A stretch of DNA of 64,000 bases from Rotaria sp. Silwood1 (lineage: Eukaryota; Rotifera; Eurotatoria; Philodinida; Philodinidae), in the NCBI GenBank assembly GCA_905250075.1, contig CAJNOP010000019.1, positions 2,085,022 to 2,149,021 of the forward strand, written 5' to 3'. The position numbers and the translations under genes are program-made. Positions 61,501 to 64,000 of the stretch are shown piece after piece; the stretch's first letter is position 1; each line of letters begins with the position of its first letter. The notes under the pieces were generated by a model. That model was not told where the DNA came from. It did not search any database and saw nothing but the letters and a program-made list of their open reading frames with translations.

Positions 61501-64000
61501 AATACAATTTGTTTCATAATCTTGTACATAAACAATTGATGATGTTATTTGTGCATTATTTATAGATGGTGGACAACGTATACTAAATAAATTATTGAAT
61601 AATGTTAAAAGATTTGTTTGAGTTATATTAGTATTAATAAAATCAATTGAATTTGTGAATTGATCATTTAACGAAAAGAATAATTTTGAACCTGAACTAA
61701 CACCTTGAGTAACTTCAGTTATATTTGGTATATTAGATGATAATGAAATACATGTAAGTAATGGAACATCACCCATTGCAATTGGAAATGTTATAAAATA
61801 AAGTGTACTTGTTGCTGAAACGGATACAGTTAATGGAAAAATTGATGGTAAATCATTAAGAGCTGTTTGAATAGTAGTAGCAGTTGGTCGTCCAGTAAAA
61901 GTAGCTAGAGGAAAAAAAACGTTTTTTTTAAAGATTATTTAAATGAGATAATATAAAAATTATATAGACCTGTATAAATACCACGAAAACCAATTTGAAA
62001 TGTTGAACTATCAACTTGTAATGATTGAACTTCTGATATTCCATTAGTTATATTAGTTATATAAACAATTCGCTAAAACACAAAGATGTTGTTTAATGCA
62101 TTTTATCAAATACAACAAAAAACCAAAATAGATTCTTATTACTTGACGTTCAGATATAATTGTAGTATTAATATCAATTTGTTGAATTTCATTCAGAACA
62201 AAACTTGACGTTCCTGCCGTTAATGTTGTTTCATATATTCGTGCTTGAATTCCTAATCGTAAATAACCATTTGTTCGAGAACCAACACAAAATAAATAAT
62301 AGCTAAAAAAAGAAAGATTTTAGACTTCTATTAGAAATCTTTGTTTACTATATACTTTGTATCGTTTTTTAATGCTATTACATTCGATTGAATATTTCTT
62401 GCATCACAAATTTTTACTTTATTAGCTGGATTATCATTGGTACTGAGGAATAGAGCTGCTGCACCATTGGTATCCAAAATAAAAGTAAAATTATTTGATT
62501 TGGGAACACGTATAAAACCAATAAGCCATACTGTTTCAGATAGTGATGAACTTGAAACATATAAAGCATCATCTGTCCATGCTTGACTAGCATGGATACT
62601 CGGATATGGTGGACTAGTACTTGATAAATTAACCTGAACAAACGTAAGAAAAAACAAACCATGAAATAATACTAAACATATAATTACATACCTGATTTAT
62701 GACACCCAAATCACGAAAAATTTGTAAACCACGACTACCTATAATATTAAGAAGATATTTCTAATGTGTGTACTGAATAAACATTCTCTATGACATTCTA
62801 AGAAAAATTTTGCAACAAGTGGATAGATTGAACAATGAGAAGTATTTTGTAGTCAAGTGCTAACATGTCATAAACTATCCAGAAGATCATCAGATTAATA
62901 GATTCATGCAAAAATCAAAAGTTTTCACTACGCCCCCCCCCCCCTCCCGACTAACAGTAACGTTTTCGTAGTGAAACAGCCTTAGAAAATGTTCATGAGA
63001 AAACATTCGATTTCGTATGATTAAATATTAAATTCTACATTGTTAATGACTTGAAGTAGTACTCCTTTATAAAAAGTGAAGAAGAACTGTACCAAGAACT
63101 TGAATTAGATAAACTAAAAGCCTCCGAAAGTTTTCTTTGCCTGCAGTGACTAAACTTACATGTTTAAGAAATATTCTCAACCAAGTGAACAAACCTTCAA
63201 TGTAATTCATTTTTCTTTGTGAATATTACTGCTTCATAATTATTGTGTTTTTACAGTATAACGATCGAAAACGCTTCTTTCGAACGTGTTTCTTTAAGTT
63301 TACATGTGTTGCCACAAGTTGTGAATTTTTTTTCGAAACTATACGAACTTTACATAGTTCAAACTGTCAGTTAGAAATAAGAAGTACTAACTGTATTTTA
63401 TCTGAATGGCATAAAAAGATTTGCTTTCTCTTTCTTATTCTGAAACTCTCGATGAGAATCTTATACAAATTATTAAGTAAAGTCCGTTGGGTTTGTGTCG
63501 AACTCGATTGTTGAGCCTATTCTTGATTCAAAATGTTTCGCCGCCTATGGTAGCAGAGTGCTCTAAGTTTAATGCAGTCACTAAAATATGCATTTAATTC
63601 AAAACTTTTATTAACCTTGATATTGATTTTGAGTAACCGTTGGTATTTGTGGTGTTTTACATTGAATTATTGTTTGATTTACACTTAAAATTGTACAATT
63701 TTCACTTCCAACTTTAACTACTAATGGATATTGTTGACTATCACTGAAATAATTACCATAGATAGTTAGATTAGTACCACCTTCTGTACTGCCTTGATTT
63801 GGTGTTATATTTAAGATAACTTCAAAAAAAAAAAACAATAAACATTTTAATGCAATTCAAAAGTAATGTACGAACCAGCATAGCTTTGAAATGCGTATAA
63901 ATCACCCATAGCTGATACTCGATAAAGATTTGAATTGATTAATGAACGACCATATTCATTAGTAACTAGCATGCTCAGATTAAATATACCTATTAAAATA
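46568..64000 (-). CDS. PKHD1L1-like: Fibrocystin-L-like giant membrane protein (PKHD1L1 family), 3' part
   Basis: A multi-exon minus-strand gene that enters from the right edge; the start is not in the window and the stop is at 46568. Domain order from the entering end: TIG/IPT (63825-63615), PA14 (62632-62150), two FN2-like modules, a long series of TIG domains between 60330 and 55560, a cupredoxin-like domain (59270-57835), a first G8 (55480-55140), beta-helix segments, a second G8 (52320-51880), more beta-helix, then a Ser/Thr-rich stalk, a transmembrane helix (46969-46895) and a basic-started cytoplasmic tail ending VQSK. This is the architecture of fibrocystin-L, a large cell-surface or cilia-associated protein. 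Most introns are 50-70 nt GT-AG, but three are about 0.9-1.1 kb or hold repeats. Reading frames are open throughout, so the gene looks functional. Individual exon ends are approximate. Confidence 0.85.
46895..46969 (-). other. Transmembrane helix of the fibrocystin-L-like protein
   Basis: Codes for a 25-residue hydrophobic segment (SLIIVIVVCVVVGSAIIIFS, then VYFGI) after a Ser/Thr-rich stalk and before RAYKKQYQRRR, giving an N-outside, C-inside orientation. About 108 residues follow as the cytoplasmic tail. Confidence 0.9.
51880..52320 (-). other. Second G8 domain of the fibrocystin-L-like protein
   Basis: Spread over several short exons: LYWSNNSDWSF, then ILIPRGIWLVVNYPLPRIRS, LRIDGVLEFEQ, and ILINGGQLIV. 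The order of a Trp-rich start, an INGGQL-type turn and beta-rich spacing matches G8 domains, which occur twice in fibrocystin-L. A long beta-helix-like stretch follows (51850-50600). Confidence 0.75.
55140..55480 (-). other. First G8 domain of the fibrocystin-L-like protein
   Basis: Codes for WSSPWTWGGDIPPEAGTIVS, ILKAVIIDNASLIFDD and LVVNGGRLQIGTETNPF followed by HKAVITMYG, the characteristic G8 sequence. The next exon continues with a PVGSTIVIATT-type segment typical of the adjoining region. Confidence 0.9.
57652..57765 (-). other. Fibronectin type II-like module (distal)
   Basis: Codes for SCAFPFNYDSVNYTSC, then EWCSPTFAY and LYC: four cysteines in FN2 spacing with the CxFPFxY and YxxC landmarks. 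It lies directly after the cupredoxin-like domain and before the next TIG block. Confidence 0.75.
57835..59270 (-). other. Cupredoxin-like domain split by a 1-kb intron
   Basis: The upstream exon ends WSPQYLTVQQGTIVEWQWNT, LPGGFDSGNATSSG and the downstream exon begins SFSYQFQTLDTYYYWSSF then MRGVITVVPA. Joined, this reads as the plastocyanin-like domain of fibrocystin-L (GFxSG...SGSFSYxF...YYY). The junction needs a donor CAG|GCAACT (GC rather than GT) at 59065 and the acceptor TATAG at 57989. Confidence 0.8.
58010..59060. repeat. 1-kb imperfect palindrome filling a fibrocystin-L intron
   Basis: Reading inwards from both ends of the intron the sequence is repeatedly its own reverse complement: GACTCTATTGGATAAGATGA near 58030 against the end near 59030; ACTGATCATTGT near 58190; CAGTTTTGTTGAGCTTTTCA near 58250; ATAGTGTCGA near 58390; CACACTATTTGGAATTTCTC near 58460. 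Each arm is about 500 bp and roughly 70 per cent similar with indels. It is likely an old foldback element; no coding capacity. Confidence 0.75.
60964..61068 (-). other. Fibronectin type II-like module (proximal)
   Basis: Codes for CIFPFYYNGKSYSTC followed by ICADSFNQTYSC: four cysteines with FN2-like landmarks but without the usual WGFC end. It lies between the PA14 region and the TIG array. Confidence 0.65.
62150..62632 (-). other. PA14 domain of the fibrocystin-L-like protein
   Basis: Preceded by GSRGLQIFRD (62742-62695), the exon codes for IHASQAWTDDALYVSSSSLS, GFIRVPKSNNFTFILDTNGA and ALFLSTNDNPANKVKI, the classic PA14 beta-barrel order. The next exon (62304-62150) continues with RLGIQARIYE. 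PA14 is a carbohydrate-binding type domain placed here in vertebrate fibrocystin-L too. Confidence 0.8.
62745..63610. other. Long intron of the fibrocystin-L-like gene with a C13 run
   Basis: No exon of the gene is evident. At 62935-62947 there is a run of about 13 C flanked by the inverted pair GTTTTCACTACG and CGTAGTGAAAC, giving a G-rich transcript-strand run. A plus-strand open frame at 63245-63514 resembles nothing known. Confidence 0.5.

Noticed and set aside
1-64000. CRISPR arrays, rRNA genes, LTR or LINE retroelements
   Set aside because: No spaced short repeats, rRNA-like sequence or reverse-transcriptase motifs were seen on either strand.

Overview
The window looks like chromosomal DNA of a bdelloid rotifer (Rotaria/Adineta type). 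It is AT-rich, and most introns are GT-AG and about 50-70 nt long. Several genes belong to families I know as typical of bdelloids: an ADP-ribosyltransferase plus kinesin-light-chain TPR protein, an F-box/LRR protein, and a decayed LDLa/EGF-like receptor. Bacterial- or fungal-type genes sit next to ordinary metazoan genes. The organism call is inference from gene content; no species marker is present.

Left part, about 1-20 kb, is accessory in character. It holds a tandem repeat at the edge, a three-repeat tail-collar (microcystin-dependent-protein-like) gene, a Tc1/mariner-like non-autonomous element, a decayed LDLa/EGF receptor gene, a small palindrome and a 967-bp hAT-type element. Next comes a spliced, secreted EXORDIUM/phosphate-induced-protein-1-like gene (four exons, 7700-10995, minus strand). 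It is followed by a nest of three inverted-repeat elements (12.66-14.77 kb), a Cys-rich secreted-protein pseudogene, C-rich CCCACA-like tracts, a 431-bp foldback element and a WAP-like remnant. Foreign-type genes, pseudogenes and terminal-inverted-repeat DNA packed together resemble the subtelomeric or accessory regions described for bdelloids.

Middle part, about 21-37 kb: an F-box/LRR gene (two exons, 1.17-kb intron), a single-exon four-helix membrane protein of bacterial aspect, an orphan terminal exon, a two-exon single-pass membrane microprotein, the complete eight-exon ribosomal protein L4 gene, and the two-exon ART-TPR gene, whose intron carries a 235-bp GC-rich foldback element.

Right part, about 38-64 kb: two tandem T-box genes on the plus strand (Brachyury-like by eye, with four shared intron positions), then a very large minus-strand fibrocystin-L (PKHD1L1-like) gene. 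That gene has TIG repeats, PA14, two fibronectin-II-like modules, a cupredoxin-like domain, two G8 domains, beta-helix segments, a transmembrane helix and a cytoplasmic tail. Its 5' end lies beyond the right edge. One of its introns is almost entirely a 1-kb imperfect palindrome and uses an apparent GC donor.

The genes are not an operon. The window reads as a transition from a mobile-element- and transfer-rich zone to conserved metazoan genes. Exon boundaries were set by eye from splice motifs, reading-frame phase and family similarity; all multi-exon models reported with full coordinates sum to a multiple of three.
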